Shown one piece after another: positions 1 through 8,733 of a stretch of DNA of 20,441 bases. Source of the DNA: a virus; the IMG/VR virus record IMGVR_UViG_3300020166_000144, positions 1 through 20,441 of that record; one strand, 5' to 3'. Under the pieces are notes generated by a model that had not been told where the DNA came from, ran no database searches, and was given only the letters and a program-made list of their open reading frames with translations. The position numbers were made by a program, and so were the translations under genes. Within the stretch, counting starts at the first letter, position 1; each line of letters opens with the position of its first letter.

Positions 1-1
1 T

Positions 2-1756
2 GGCCTTAATAAGGTTTTAGTTTCACAAGATGCTGCTGGAAACTTAGTTTGGGAAGATCAAACAATGGTTTTTAGTGCTTTGCCAGTAGGGTCTGTTATT
101 TCTATTAGAAGATCAGATTTTAACAATACAAACTTTCATATAAATGATGGAGGTTCTTTAAATGAAACTGACAATGAACTACATTTAATATATGGTAGAG
201 GAAGAGAATCAGGTATATACGAAGGATGGTATTTAGCAAATGGAAAAACTTGGGAATATGATAACGGTGTAATACAACATTTACTTCCTAACTTAAATGG
301 GTTTGACTATAATATAGACCCGGGATCAACGTATGGTGGCGAATTGGGAGGCATTGGAGGAGATAATACAATTGTTGTTATTGGTGGAGCAGACACAAGT
401 GTAAACGCAAGCTATAACAATACTAATAATAACTATGATGTTGATATATCATTCGATTCAACTGATGAAATTTTAGAAATGGGTGCATCTTCATATAGTT
501 CTCAAGCAAGTATACATAGGAATATACAAATTGTAAAGCTAAACGAAAAAAACCTATATTGGAGAACAAACCCAGGAGGAACTACAGCACCAACTGCATT
601 AATAGCGTCAGCACCTGCCGATAACTCTAATGATGCATGTTCAAACCCTACTCAAAATTATTTTATTACAAATTACACGGTTGGGGATTGGTCTGATACA
701 AATAATAATCTGACAAGTTCTACTCTATATACTAACCAAGGTGGAAATGTTGGAACTATTGCAACGGCTAATAAATGGTATGCTAGCAATAGTGTTGCTA
801 GATTCTGGGATGGAAGTAGTTTTACACTAGTTACAAACTGTCCAATTACTACAAACCTGAATTTAAACTATAATTTAGATGTTACTTCTTTAAATGGAAC
901 TGTTGTAGCTACCGGTATATATACAATTGATGGAAGTGATTATATAAACGCAACAACACTAGAAGATTCTAATGGTAATAATGCAGGAGGTGGATGGTAT
1001 AAAATTGCTAATGATCCAAATGGATTGCGTAGGTATTGGAATGGTAGTCAATTTTTAGGAGAATCTATTGATAAACATTATGTAGAAGATGTAAGCACTA
1101 TAGAATTTTCTTTCAAAGGAGGATCGACTGCGTGTAAAACATCAGTTACTCCTAACTTAATGTACTATGCAACTAACACAGCATCACAAGGACCTGTTTT
1201 CACAAACCTACATGATATATTCAACAGAGGTGGTATTATATATGTACATAAAGATTGGATAGGTACTACAGTTGGAAACTTTCCTCTTGTAAAAGTATAC
1301 AGTCAAAATAGACCGAACGGAACTTCGCCATGGGCAACTACACTGGATGCTACATTTGGCGGTGATGTTTATTATTCACCTATTAAAACCGATTCGGGAG
1401 TACTTGCACCAACGAAGTGTGTTACTTCTAACACAATAACAGGAGTAACAAACGTTACCCCTTCAAACGCATCAAGCGTTGATAATACCGGTGGCGTTAT
1501 AACTGTTAATAACCCAGCGGGGGCTACATTAACATTGATTGCAACTAACGGTGATGATGGACATTGGGCAACTGCCTCGGTAGATTCATCTCAATTTTCG
1601 CCTTCGTTGACAGTTTTATTAGAAGGATTTGGTAGTGGATCAAATACTAGAACAGATCAAGATCAAATAATTTTAACACAAGGTACTTATAATTGGACAT
1701 GGAATCTTGGAACAATCACAGGATCTAGTATAATCAACTTAACTATCTCTCAATAA
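2..1756 (+). CDS. Tail fibre protein with tail-collar-like module (5' end outside window)
   Basis: Probable receptor-contacting tail fibre or adhesin. The frame is open from base 2 without a stop. The residues before the first ATG (65) read NKVLVSQDAAGNLVWEDQT, a linker type common just ahead of fibre tip domains, so position 65 is an internal Met and the true start lies upstream of the window. A collar-like module follows: PVGSVISI, then GWYLANGKTW (nt 224-253) and a P-N-L-N-G-F stretch. The rest is Asn/Thr/Gly-rich predicted beta structure with no recognisable enzyme motif. It is paralogous to the next gene: both share the GWYL-NGKTW motif, an IIGGAD or VIGGAD segment, and an LYW segment in the same order. 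Base composition matches the neighbours. Fibre assignment is fairly sure; receptor specificity cannot be read. Confidence 0.75.
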   Translation, partial: GLNKVLVSQDAAGNLVWEDQTMVFSALPVGSVISIRRSDFNNTNFHINDGGSLNETDNELHLIYGRGRESGIYEGWYLANGKTWEYDNGVIQHLLPNLNGFDYNIDPGSTYGGELGGIGGDNTIVVIGGADTSVNASYNNTNNNYDVDISFDSTDEILEMGASSYSSQASIHRNIQIVKLNEKNLYWRTNPGGTTAPTALIASAPADNSNDACSNPTQNYFITNYTVGDWSDTNNNLTSSTLYTNQGGNVGTIATANKWYASNSVARFWDGSSFTLVTNCPITTNLNLNYNLDVTSLNGTVVATGIYTIDGSDYINATTLEDSNGNNAGGGWYKIANDPNGLRRYWNGSQFLGESIDKHYVEDVSTIEFSFKGGSTACKTSVTPNLMYYATNTASQGPVFTNLHDIFNRGGIIYVHKDWIGTTVGNFPLVKVYSQNRPNGTSPWATTLDATFGGDVYYSPIKTDSGVLAPTKCVTSNTITGVTNVTPSNASSVDNTGGVITVNNPAGATLTLIATNGDDGHWATASVDSSQFSPSLTVLLEGFGSGSNTRTDQDQIILTQGTYNWTWNLGTITGSSIINLTISQ

Positions 1757-1788
1757 AAAACAAATATATAAAGTAAATATACTATAAG

Positions 1789-4080
1789 ATGGCAATTAAT
1801 TTAAAACAAATATTAATATCAGATACTGATAACATCAAACTGGACAAAGTTAATTATAATTTTGATCAGTTAGTTGCTAACGGAGGTGGACCTCAAGGTT
1901 CTCAAGGAACTGATGGTAATCCTGGTTATCAAGGTATTACAGGTTATCAAGGTGACCAAGGTATTCAAGGTGACCAAGGTATTCAAGGTCCTCAAGGAAA
2001 TAATGGCCAAGGTATATGGAAAATAAACACAGGAAACGGACAAGGATTAGTAGATACTATTCTACCTATACATAATATATCAGGCCCTCAAGGAACAATA
2101 AACCCGCCATCGGTTATTGTAGGTTATAAAACAGATGCCCCTGAATACGCCCAAAGTTATATTGAAGAAGATTCAGTATGGGTTATACATAGACAAGATC
2201 CTTTTAGTAGCAATTTAGAATTAAAAACTTTAGACGTAGATCACAGGTTTGCGCTTACTTTATCTAAAGATGCAACACAGACACAACCAACTGCAATATT
2301 AGATATGAGTTTTAAAACTAATATTCAAGGAGGTACAAATGCAACTAACATTTTAAATCAAGCTGCAGATATATTTAAGTGGAAATCACATTTTGGCGGA
2401 ACCGATTTAATAACATTAGATTCTTCTGAGCTTAATGTTGATGTTGATTCTTTTTTCAATAACGACGTCGAAATAAGCGGAGCTTTACAAGTTGCTTCTG
2501 GAAACCCAGATGTTGACAAGATTGCAGTTTCAACAAACTCTGATGGTTTAATAGGTTTTAAAACTATAGATGAAATAGGGGGAGTTGTTCCAGTGGGTAC
2601 AATAGTATCAATGGTCCCTTCTTATTTTACTGATTCAACTAAATTTATAAATCAAGAAACAATAACTAGTTCTTCAAGCAATCCTTTACCGATAAAGGTA
2701 GGATCAGGTATTAATCAGCATGAAGGTTGGTATTTATGTAATGGTAAAACATGGACAGATGGTGAAAGCTCTTTTGCGACGCCAGACCTGAATTCATTTT
2801 CATATCAAATAGATAACGACCCTAATATTTCTACCTCAACAAGCCAAGGAGACGCAAATGTACAAAATTTAAATCTTTCAATCATTGGTGGAGCTGATGC
2901 TAGTTTAACAGGTGTTTATAATAGTGGCCCGGGAGATTACACGATTACAGGTACTATTGACCCAGTTGAAGAAACTTCTTTTTATACAACGACCGGAACT
3001 GCGTATGTTGTTAAAAAACTTCCACAAATTATTTATTTAGGAGTTGCTGATTTATATTGGAACGACGCTGGTGTAAATCCAGAGGATGTGTTCCCAACAT
3101 GGACTTTAAGTGATTGGACTGGATCTGTCGCATCGACAGTACCACACACGGGTGGACATCCAGTGTTTACTTTTGGAAATTCTCCAAATGTAAGGCCTCA
3201 ATCATCACAACAACCTTTGCCTCAAAATACTACCCAAAGCAATATTACATATTCTAATTATGCGTATGAAGTCCAGATACCAACCGGATATAACAATGCC
3301 GGGACATATTTACAAGCAACAACAAGCGTTGATTTATTAACTTCATTCGTTCAAACATATACTGCGACTTTATTATTTAATCCAGCTTCTCCTAATACAG
3401 GAAGTATGTTAAGTTATTCTGATATGTATTCAGGAATTCCAGGTGATCAAGGGGCTGGGACAATTACAGTAAACGCGCCTAATGATTATTATTTTGTAGA
3501 TGATCCTTCAATAACTTATAGTGCAGGACCTCAAGCAAATGCTAGTATATTATTTGATGATGATGTTTTTGCAGCTGACGGTACTACTAGTATTGGTAAA
3601 ACATACGATACCTCTTTTACAGTAGGATCTGGAACTACTCAAACAACTTATGTGTATGCGAGTGATGTTCCACAAATAATAACACAAGATACTATACGCA
3701 CATCGGTAGTTACGCATCCTGGAAGTGGAGGACTTAATTGGGAATGGGATTTCGATAGTAGCGTTATACAGAATCAAACCAACCAACACGTATATGTTGG
3801 AAGACCAAATGCAACATATAACTTGTCAGTAAAATGTTGGTACGTTGGACCAAACACTGCACCAACAGGGATACAGGAATTTCAAATCACTATTTTTCCA
3901 GATCTAAGTAACAACAACATAGGATATACTACCCCAATTAGCATATTTATGTCAGATACTGGTAATAGTTCAACTCCACCGAGTGGTGGAAGTGCGGCTC
4001 GACAGTACGGGGGATCATTAACAATAACATCAACAGGTACTGGAACTGGAGATTTTGAAAACAGAATGGCACATATATAA
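1789..4080 (+). CDS. Collagen-repeat tail fibre protein with tail-collar-like module
   Basis: Probable trimeric tail fibre. Residues 1-30 (MAINLKQILISDTDNIKLDK and on) look like a short attachment domain. Residues 34-75 form about 14 Gly-X-Y triplets rich in Gln and Asp, the collagen-like type that makes triple-helical shafts in phage fibres. A tail-collar-like module follows around residues 263-340, with PVGTIVSM and GWYLCNGKTW (313-322). The long C-terminal half is beta-rich, with Thr/Ser/Gly-rich stretches near the end, and probably forms the tip. It starts 32 nt after the preceding paralogous fibre gene, so the two may be co-expressed and co-assemble. The start is supported by an A/T-rich upstream tract and no in-frame upstream Met. 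Chaperones or host-range partners are not visible. Confidence 0.78.
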   Translation: MAINLKQILISDTDNIKLDKVNYNFDQLVANGGGPQGSQGTDGNPGYQGITGYQGDQGIQGDQGIQGPQGNNGQGIWKINTGNGQGLVDTILPIHNISGPQGTINPPSVIVGYKTDAPEYAQSYIEEDSVWVIHRQDPFSSNLELKTLDVDHRFALTLSKDATQTQPTAILDMSFKTNIQGGTNATNILNQAADIFKWKSHFGGTDLITLDSSELNVDVDSFFNNDVEISGALQVASGNPDVDKIAVSTNSDGLIGFKTIDEIGGVVPVGTIVSMVPSYFTDSTKFINQETITSSSSNPLPIKVGSGINQHEGWYLCNGKTWTDGESSFATPDLNSFSYQIDNDPNISTSTSQGDANVQNLNLSIIGGADASLTGVYNSGPGDYTITGTIDPVEETSFYTTTGTAYVVKKLPQIIYLGVADLYWNDAGVNPEDVFPTWTLSDWTGSVASTVPHTGGHPVFTFGNSPNVRPQSSQQPLPQNTTQSNITYSNYAYEVQIPTGYNNAGTYLQATTSVDLLTSFVQTYTATLLFNPASPNTGSMLSYSDMYSGIPGDQGAGTITVNAPNDYYFVDDPSITYSAGPQANASILFDDDVFAADGTTSIGKTYDTSFTVGSGTTQTTYVYASDVPQIITQDTIRTSVVTHPGSGGLNWEWDFDSSVIQNQTNQHVYVGRPNATYNLSVKCWYVGPNTAPTGIQEFQITIFPDLSNNNIGYTTPISIFMSDTGNSSTPPSGGSAARQYGGSLTITSTGTGTGDFENRMAHI
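1951..1986 (+). repeat. Two perfect 18-bp tandem repeats in the collagen-like shaft
   Basis: The 18-base unit ggtgaccaaggtattcaa occurs twice in direct succession and encodes Gly-Asp-Gln-Gly-Ile-Gln. Flanking triplets are diverged versions. Perfect repeats inside a Gly-X-Y shaft are prone to slippage and probably allow shaft-length variation. Confidence 0.85.
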
Positions 4081-4083
4081 AAT

Positions 4084-4896
4084 ATGATTTTTTATAAATA
4101 CATACTTGATAAAATATTAAATAAGAATACTCTAATTTTCATTGGAGTTTCTTTGTTTGTTTTACTTTTTTTAAGACAGTGTAATCAAATTGAAAATCTA
4201 AAGATAGAGATAGACAATGCTCAAAAAATATCTAATAGAAACTTAAATAACTATAAAGCAAGTTTAGACACTATTAAATTTGAGAAAAATAAAAACGAGG
4301 AAACTATTGCTAAAATAAGATCTTATGAATTAGAAGTTTCAGATTTAAATAAATCTAAAGCAAATCTTATTAAAAAATATAATAACGTTTTAAGTATAAA
4401 TAAAGATGTTGAAGAAATCAATTCAGTAATTAGTGCAGATTTAGAGGTTAAAGATTCTATAATTAATGCAACATCTATTATTACAAAAGAAGCAGACACA
4501 ACTACACTTTCAATATTTGATAATAAAGAGTGGGATAAATATAATTGGAGAAGATTTAATGGATCATTAAGATTAAGGGTTAATGACTCTTCTTTTAATC
4601 TACTTTCATCAGAGTTTAACTTTAGTCAAGGCATTAGTTTGACAGCAGGTATTATAAAAACAACTGAAGGAAATAGTTTAAAAATAACTTCGCCGTATCC
4701 TAATTTAACATTTACTAGGATTGAAAATTTAAATTTAGTAAATGATGAGTTAAACAGACCTATGATAGGAAAATCAGGATGGTCTATAGGATTTGGAGTT
4801 GGATACGGATTAAATTTAAATCCGAATCAAGTAATTAGTGTAGGACCTACTATTGGAGTCGGACTTTATTGGTCTCCAAAATGGTTAAGATTTTAA
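4084..4896 (+). CDS. Membrane-anchored coiled-coil protein with beta-type C-terminus (spanin-like candidate)
   Basis: Function not recognised with certainty. Residues 17-30 form a single hydrophobic segment (TLIFIGVSLFVLLFL) after a Lys-containing N-terminus, suggesting an N-in inner-membrane anchor. Residues 34-115 are charged, heptad-like and probably a long coiled coil in the periplasm. Residues 230-270 alternate Gly/hydrophobic residues as in two amphipathic beta strands and end WSPKWLRF, with a terminal aromatic Phe like the beta-signal of outer-membrane proteins. An inner-membrane anchor, long rod and outer-membrane-seeking end would suit a spanin-like lysis protein; a virion role is also possible because the neighbours are structural. 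No lipobox is present. The start lies 3 nt after the preceding stop, so it is probably translated in the same operon. Confidence 0.45.
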   Translation: MIFYKYILDKILNKNTLIFIGVSLFVLLFLRQCNQIENLKIEIDNAQKISNRNLNNYKASLDTIKFEKNKNEETIAKIRSYELEVSDLNKSKANLIKKYNNVLSINKDVEEINSVISADLEVKDSIINATSIITKEADTTTLSIFDNKEWDKYNWRRFNGSLRLRVNDSSFNLLSSEFNFSQGISLTAGIIKTTEGNSLKITSPYPNLTFTRIENLNLVNDELNRPMIGKSGWSIGFGVGYGLNLNPNQVISVGPTIGVGLYWSPKWLRF

Positions 4897-4901
4897 AATA
4901 T

Positions 4902-5115
4902 AAAAAATAACAATGGCGCAATCATCTAAATTTGCAAGACTTGACGAAGACGTACTATTAGAATTTATCTATCACGATCAAAGCGCGACTGATAACGCTA
5001 AAATAGAAAAAATAACAATGGCGCAATCATCTAAATTTGCAAGACTTGACGAAGACGTACTATTAGAATTTATCTATCACGATCAAAGCGCGACTGATAA
5101 CGCTAAAATAGAAAA
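4902..5115 (+). repeat. Perfect 105-bp tandem duplication spanning a start codon
   Basis: Bases 4902-5010 and 5007-5115 are identical, a period of exactly 105 nt (35 codons, in frame). Each copy includes the upstream tract aaaaaataaca, the ATG and the first 32 codons. The junction shares four A residues, compatible with microhomology-mediated duplication. No synonymous difference separates the copies. Confidence 0.95.
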
Positions 5116-7072
5116 CGACGAAAACGGAAGTCAACTTAAATACTTAAACACATCAAACACGAATAGTGCTGATAGAATGCTTATTCACGAGTTAGGAAGT
5201 GATGTTGTTAATTTTACAGTAAATATTGCAAATGGATATGTATATGTAAACAATTTTGCTTCTAGAGAGTTAATCTTAAAGAATGGAATGACATATAAAT
5301 TTGATCTAAATGATGCATCAATTGATAATCAATCTGGATTTTATATAAATGGAATAGCATATACACCTAATAATGGAATAGTAACGTATACGCCTAATAC
5401 AAATGGAACATATACATATTATTATAGAAATGCAGCGGGAACTTCTTTTATAGGGGGTAATTTAGTTGTTGGCAATAGAGCTAATTCTCTATATGCAAGA
5501 CCAGAACAGGAAACAGGTAATACAATTAAAACAGCACCTGGGGAAGTTGGAAGATACTACGCGGTACCAACTGATAATTCAAATACACTAGCTCTTTTAG
5601 GAAATGATATAGATTATTTAGATTCTCAAGAATGGGAAGGAACAAATTCAACTGGTTTAGGAGTTGTTCAATCTTCACAAGTACAGGCAGTATGGTATGA
5701 TACTATAAGACTTCATTTAAGAACAGGATATAGTTTTAGTGGTAGAGGATATGAAGGGTTTTTATTCCAAGTAAAAGTAAAAAGAAATTCAGGAGAATAT
5801 GGTTATTTTACTTCTGTTGTTTATTTAAACTCTTCAAGCTTTGAGGTTCAAAATCCTAATCCATTTACTCTAGTTGATAGTTCTTTTTCAAAATATATTG
5901 AAATTAAAGTACCTGCACTAATCCACATGTCAGATGCTAATAAGAATTTAGATTTTTCTGAAACTTTTTTTGGAACAGGATCTGATGCAATACTTTCAAC
6001 TACAAACTATGAAATATCTTTAGGATTAATATCTGAAGTTAAAACAGTTACCGGATATGATTATATTGAAATTACTGATACAAAGGAAATAACATTAGCA
6101 CAGGAAGACGAATTTGTAGATATAGCCGTTAATTTAAATGAAGATCCTAATGGAGACTATTTTCAAATATATGGAACTAAAGATGGTTCTCAATCAGGGT
6201 TTGAAAACTATGTTAATGGTAGAATAGAAACATCGTCAGATGATATTACAGTTTTCTATGATGTTGAAGTTAGCGAACAAATTGGTTTAAACTATATAAG
6301 TACATATCAATCAACGTTCTCACAAGTTTCAAATTTTGATCAAAACTTAATATACAGGCCTGTAATTTTAAATTCTTCTGTAAGTAGTAACTTTTTATTA
6401 CAAGTATCTATGAGAATTTATAACGAAACAGATAATACACAAATATTAAAAAGAGCTTCTTTAATATACAACAAGCCTAAGAAATATGGTAGAAGAATGT
6501 CTAAAATAAATTTAAGTGGAAATTATTCTCCAACTGTAATTTACAATAAATTAGACAACACATCAGTTAATAGAGAAATTAATCAATTTGTTAACTCAGC
6601 AAGACCTGTTATAGGAGAAACTAAATACGTGCCAGTTGCGATCAATGTATATGGCGTCGTTGCAGGATCTACTAATGTAACATTACAAGGAACTGAAATA
6701 GAGTCAACAAATGAAATTGATTATTCTCAAAATGGAGAAGGAGAAATTACTTTATCTAAAGTATCTGATAACTTTATTAAATTTAGTATTGCTAAACCAG
6801 CTGGAGATTCTTTAGAATCTATAAGTTTAGTTAATGCCGATGATATTGTTTTAATTATTAAATCAGGAGCAGTAGAACAACAAGTTAGCCACAACCCAAC
6901 TTTCCCAGATATTGATCTAGGAAATGGAGAAGTTTTATTTAAAGTAAATAAGGCAGTCGCAACGAGATTTGATAAAGAAGATACTAATATAGATCAAGAT
7001 AAGTTTTATATTAATTTAAAGAATGGAGAAACAGAATCTCTATTGTATCATGGTAAAGTAAATATTATATAA
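4913..7072 (+). CDS. Large structural-type protein of unknown function, duplicated N-terminus
   Basis: Not recognised as a named family. Without the duplication the protein would begin at the second ATG (5018) and have 684 residues. The segment starting MAQSSKFARLDEDVLLEFIY is present twice at residues 1-35 and 36-70. After that come a KNGMTYKFDLND segment resembling small cupredoxin-like or Ig-like beta domains, then a long series of beta-rich stretches with few Cys. There are no signal peptide, transmembrane segments or enzyme motifs. Its place between fibre genes and a tail-tube-like gene, with a 1-nt stop/start overlap (TAATG) to the latter, points to a virion or baseplate component. Either ATG could be used, since both have the same upstream A-rich tract. 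Confident as a gene, uncertain in role. Confidence 0.6.
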   Translation: MAQSSKFARLDEDVLLEFIYHDQSATDNAKIEKITMAQSSKFARLDEDVLLEFIYHDQSATDNAKIENDENGSQLKYLNTSNTNSADRMLIHELGSDVVNFTVNIANGYVYVNNFASRELILKNGMTYKFDLNDASIDNQSGFYINGIAYTPNNGIVTYTPNTNGTYTYYYRNAAGTSFIGGNLVVGNRANSLYARPEQETGNTIKTAPGEVGRYYAVPTDNSNTLALLGNDIDYLDSQEWEGTNSTGLGVVQSSQVQAVWYDTIRLHLRTGYSFSGRGYEGFLFQVKVKRNSGEYGYFTSVVYLNSSSFEVQNPNPFTLVDSSFSKYIEIKVPALIHMSDANKNLDFSETFFGTGSDAILSTTNYEISLGLISEVKTVTGYDYIEITDTKEITLAQEDEFVDIAVNLNEDPNGDYFQIYGTKDGSQSGFENYVNGRIETSSDDITVFYDVEVSEQIGLNYISTYQSTFSQVSNFDQNLIYRPVILNSSVSSNFLLQVSMRIYNETDNTQILKRASLIYNKPKKYGRRMSKINLSGNYSPTVIYNKLDNTSVNREINQFVNSARPVIGETKYVPVAINVYGVVAGSTNVTLQGTEIESTNEIDYSQNGEGEITLSKVSDNFIKFSIAKPAGDSLESISLVNADDIVLIIKSGAVEQQVSHNPTFPDIDLGNGEVLFKVNKAVATRFDKEDTNIDQDKFYINLKNGETESLLYHGKVNII

Positions 7073-7623
7073 TGATATTAAACAGTAGAAATAATTTATT
7101 TAATTTTAAATTTCCTCGTAAATTTATACCGATTGAGGTGGCCGATAAATACAGAAAGTATTTAAATAGAATGCCTGGGAATTTAATCACAGAACCTATT
7201 GATTTTATTAATTACTCAATACAAGGTATTGCAATTCCAGGAATTCAATTTGATCCGGTAGAACAAGCACCTAATGATGGTACTATTACATATCATAGAG
7301 GATCAATACCTATTCAAAACACGATTGAAAGACAATTTCAAGTAGAGCTACAGTTATTAGATGGTTATATAAATTATTGGATTTTACAAGATACTCTTTT
7401 GTATTATTACTCTAAATCTAATAGAAAACCATTTACTGATGATTTAAAACTTCAAATATTAGATGCTGAAGGAATACATGTTATGAGTGCCGTCTTTGAA
7501 AAACCTATTTTGAACTCAATAGCCGAATTAGAATTAAACATGAGTTCTAACATCGCAGAGTTTAATACATTTACACTTAACTTTTATTATAATAAATTTA
7601 ATTTAAAGTTAGAAATTGATTAA
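7072..7623 (+). CDS. Probable tail-tube-fold protein (gp19/gp48/gp54-like)
   Basis: A 183-residue soluble protein, likely part of the contractile tail. The C-terminal part (about 125-180) has the pattern seen in phage tail-tube proteins: a strand with LQILDAEG, a segment ending in PILNSIAELELNMSS, then a closing strand pair with TFTLNFYYNKF. The N-terminal half includes FPRKFIP and a PIDFINYSI-type strand. This pattern match is by eye and would fit the tube subunit, its initiator or a terminator protein. It overlaps the stop of the upstream gene by one base (TAATG), implying coupled translation and stoichiometric production. It lacks cysteine and any transmembrane or catalytic motif. Which tail component it is cannot be decided from sequence alone. 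Confidence 0.45.
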   Translation: MILNSRNNLFNFKFPRKFIPIEVADKYRKYLNRMPGNLITEPIDFINYSIQGIAIPGIQFDPVEQAPNDGTITYHRGSIPIQNTIERQFQVELQLLDGYINYWILQDTLLYYYSKSNRKPFTDDLKLQILDAEGIHVMSAVFEKPILNSIAELELNMSSNIAEFNTFTLNFYYNKFNLKLEID

Positions 7624-7635
7624 GATATATACTAT

Positions 7636-8004
7636 ATGAAAACATTTTTAGATTACATGACGAATGCTAATGCAACTGAAGCAGAACTTCAAATATTGCA
7701 AGAATCTTTACAGTCAGAGTGGACTGAATCTTTAGAGGAAAAAGTAGATTCTGCTCTTGAAGAATTTGTATCAGAGTACAAACAAGAGGATGGAACATAC
7801 GATATTGAAAGACTCAATAACGAAATGACTAATGAAGGTATTTTAGGTTCTATTTTTGGAGGTCTTACTGGATTTGCTCTAGGAAAAACAATTGGTAAAG
7901 CAGTTGCTAAAGTCTTAGGCATTGAAAAAGGAATAATGTATGAAATGCTAACCTCTCGATTAGTTGGTGCCGCTCTTGGTGCTGCAATCGGTAAAAAACT
8001 ATAA
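7636..8004 (+). CDS. Small glycine-zipper protein with internal-protein-like N-terminus
   Basis: Function unknown. The N-terminus MKTFLDYM resembles the start of T4 internal proteins (MKTYQEFIAE). Residues 15-67 are acidic and helical, and include a gp21-type site L21-Q22-E23. Residues 68-95 and 109-122 are two Gly-spaced hydrophobic helices (GSIFGGLTGFALGKTIGK and LVGAALGAAIGKKL), a glycine-zipper pattern typical of membrane-inserting proteins. A packaged protein that helps DNA cross the host membrane is one reading; a holin-like lysis protein is another, but the acidic N-domain is long for that. It sits 12 nt after the tail-tube-like gene and 2 nt before the resolvase gene. No Shine-Dalgarno motif precedes the ATG. 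Confidence 0.5.
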   Translation: MKTFLDYMTNANATEAELQILQESLQSEWTESLEEKVDSALEEFVSEYKQEDGTYDIERLNNEMTNEGILGSIFGGLTGFALGKTIGKAVAKVLGIEKGIMYEMLTSRLVGAALGAAIGKKL

Positions 8005-8006
8005 GA

Positions 8007-8669
8007 ATGATTTACGTAGCAGTAGACTTCTCTTTAAATTCGCCTGGTATATGTATTCATGATGATTCAAAAGATTCATATCACTTTGTGTCTTATATAA
8101 AAAGAGGACAAGGAACTAAAAAAGATCAAAAGAAACAAGACGATATTTCTCTTCTAAAAGACACCACATTAGTTTACCAGCCAGACTGGGATAAAAGTGA
8201 TAACTATTCAAGCGCTGAAATATCTAAAGTTAAAAGATATTCAAGAACTGCCCAAGACCTTATTAATATTATATTAAAGATAACTAAAACTAAAGACAAT
8301 TATATTATTGGTTTTGAAGGAACTAGTTTTGGTTCTAAAATGGGAACTAATAACATTATTGATATGGCAGCGGGAGCGGCCCTTTTAAAAGCTGAAATGC
8401 TAAACCAATTAGATGTTAAAGCATTAGAGACTGTTGCACCTTCAACTATTAAGAAACATGCTGGAAAAGGTAATATGAATAAGACGATGCTTTGGAAAGT
8501 TTTTATTGATAATAATATAAAAGACCAAAAGCTAGAAAACTCTAAACTATTTAATTATTGTGTTGATGAGATTGGAGAAGTTTCCAAGATCCCAAAACCA
8601 TTTGATGATTTGGTTGATGCCTTCTTCTTGAACAGTCTACTTCAAACGTTATTTAACCCTCAGGCTTAA
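8007..8669 (+). CDS. RuvC-like Holliday junction resolvase
   Basis: Probable structure-selective endonuclease that resolves branched recombination and replication intermediates before packaging. It shows the RuvC/RNase H-fold acidic residues in order: D7 in the first strand (AVDFSLNSPG), E104 (GFEGTSFG), and D201/D204 near the end (FDDLVDAFFL). Between them are a helix with GAALLKAE and a TVAPSTIKKHAGKGNM segment, matching the RuvC-type 'P-x-x-(I/V)-K' region. Length (220 residues) is slightly above bacterial RuvC. In T4 this job is done by the unrelated endonuclease VII (gp49), so a RuvC-like enzyme would be a functional replacement. It begins 2 nt after the preceding stop, ahead of the replication genes. 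A different RNase H-fold nuclease activity remains possible. Confidence 0.75.
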   Translation: MIYVAVDFSLNSPGICIHDDSKDSYHFVSYIKRGQGTKKDQKKQDDISLLKDTTLVYQPDWDKSDNYSSAEISKVKRYSRTAQDLINIILKITKTKDNYIIGFEGTSFGSKMGTNNIIDMAAGAALLKAEMLNQLDVKALETVAPSTIKKHAGKGNMNKTMLWKVFIDNNIKDQKLENSKLFNYCVDEIGEVSKIPKPFDDLVDAFFLNSLLQTLFNPQA

Positions 8670-8681
8670 AACTCTAAGCTT
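8662..8681 (+). terminator. Weak hairpin at the end of the resolvase gene
   Basis: AGGCTTA and TAAGCTT pair (one G-T) around an AAACTC loop; the stop codon lies in the left arm. No T-run follows, so it may be an RNA-stability hairpin or a weak terminator only. Confidence 0.3.
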
Positions 8682-8733
8682 ATATTACATATATGATAAA
8701 AAGTTTCAATAAACAATAAATAAAATAATAAAA

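Noticed and set aside
65-67. ATG at 65 as the true start of the first fibre gene
   Set aside because: The frame is open to the window edge and the preceding residues look like a fibre linker, so this is an internal Met.
1-4080. Diversity-generating retroelement target in the fibre genes
   Set aside because: No reverse transcriptase or template repeat is visible in the window, and the fibre ends are not adenine-biased variable repeats with an adjacent near-identical copy.
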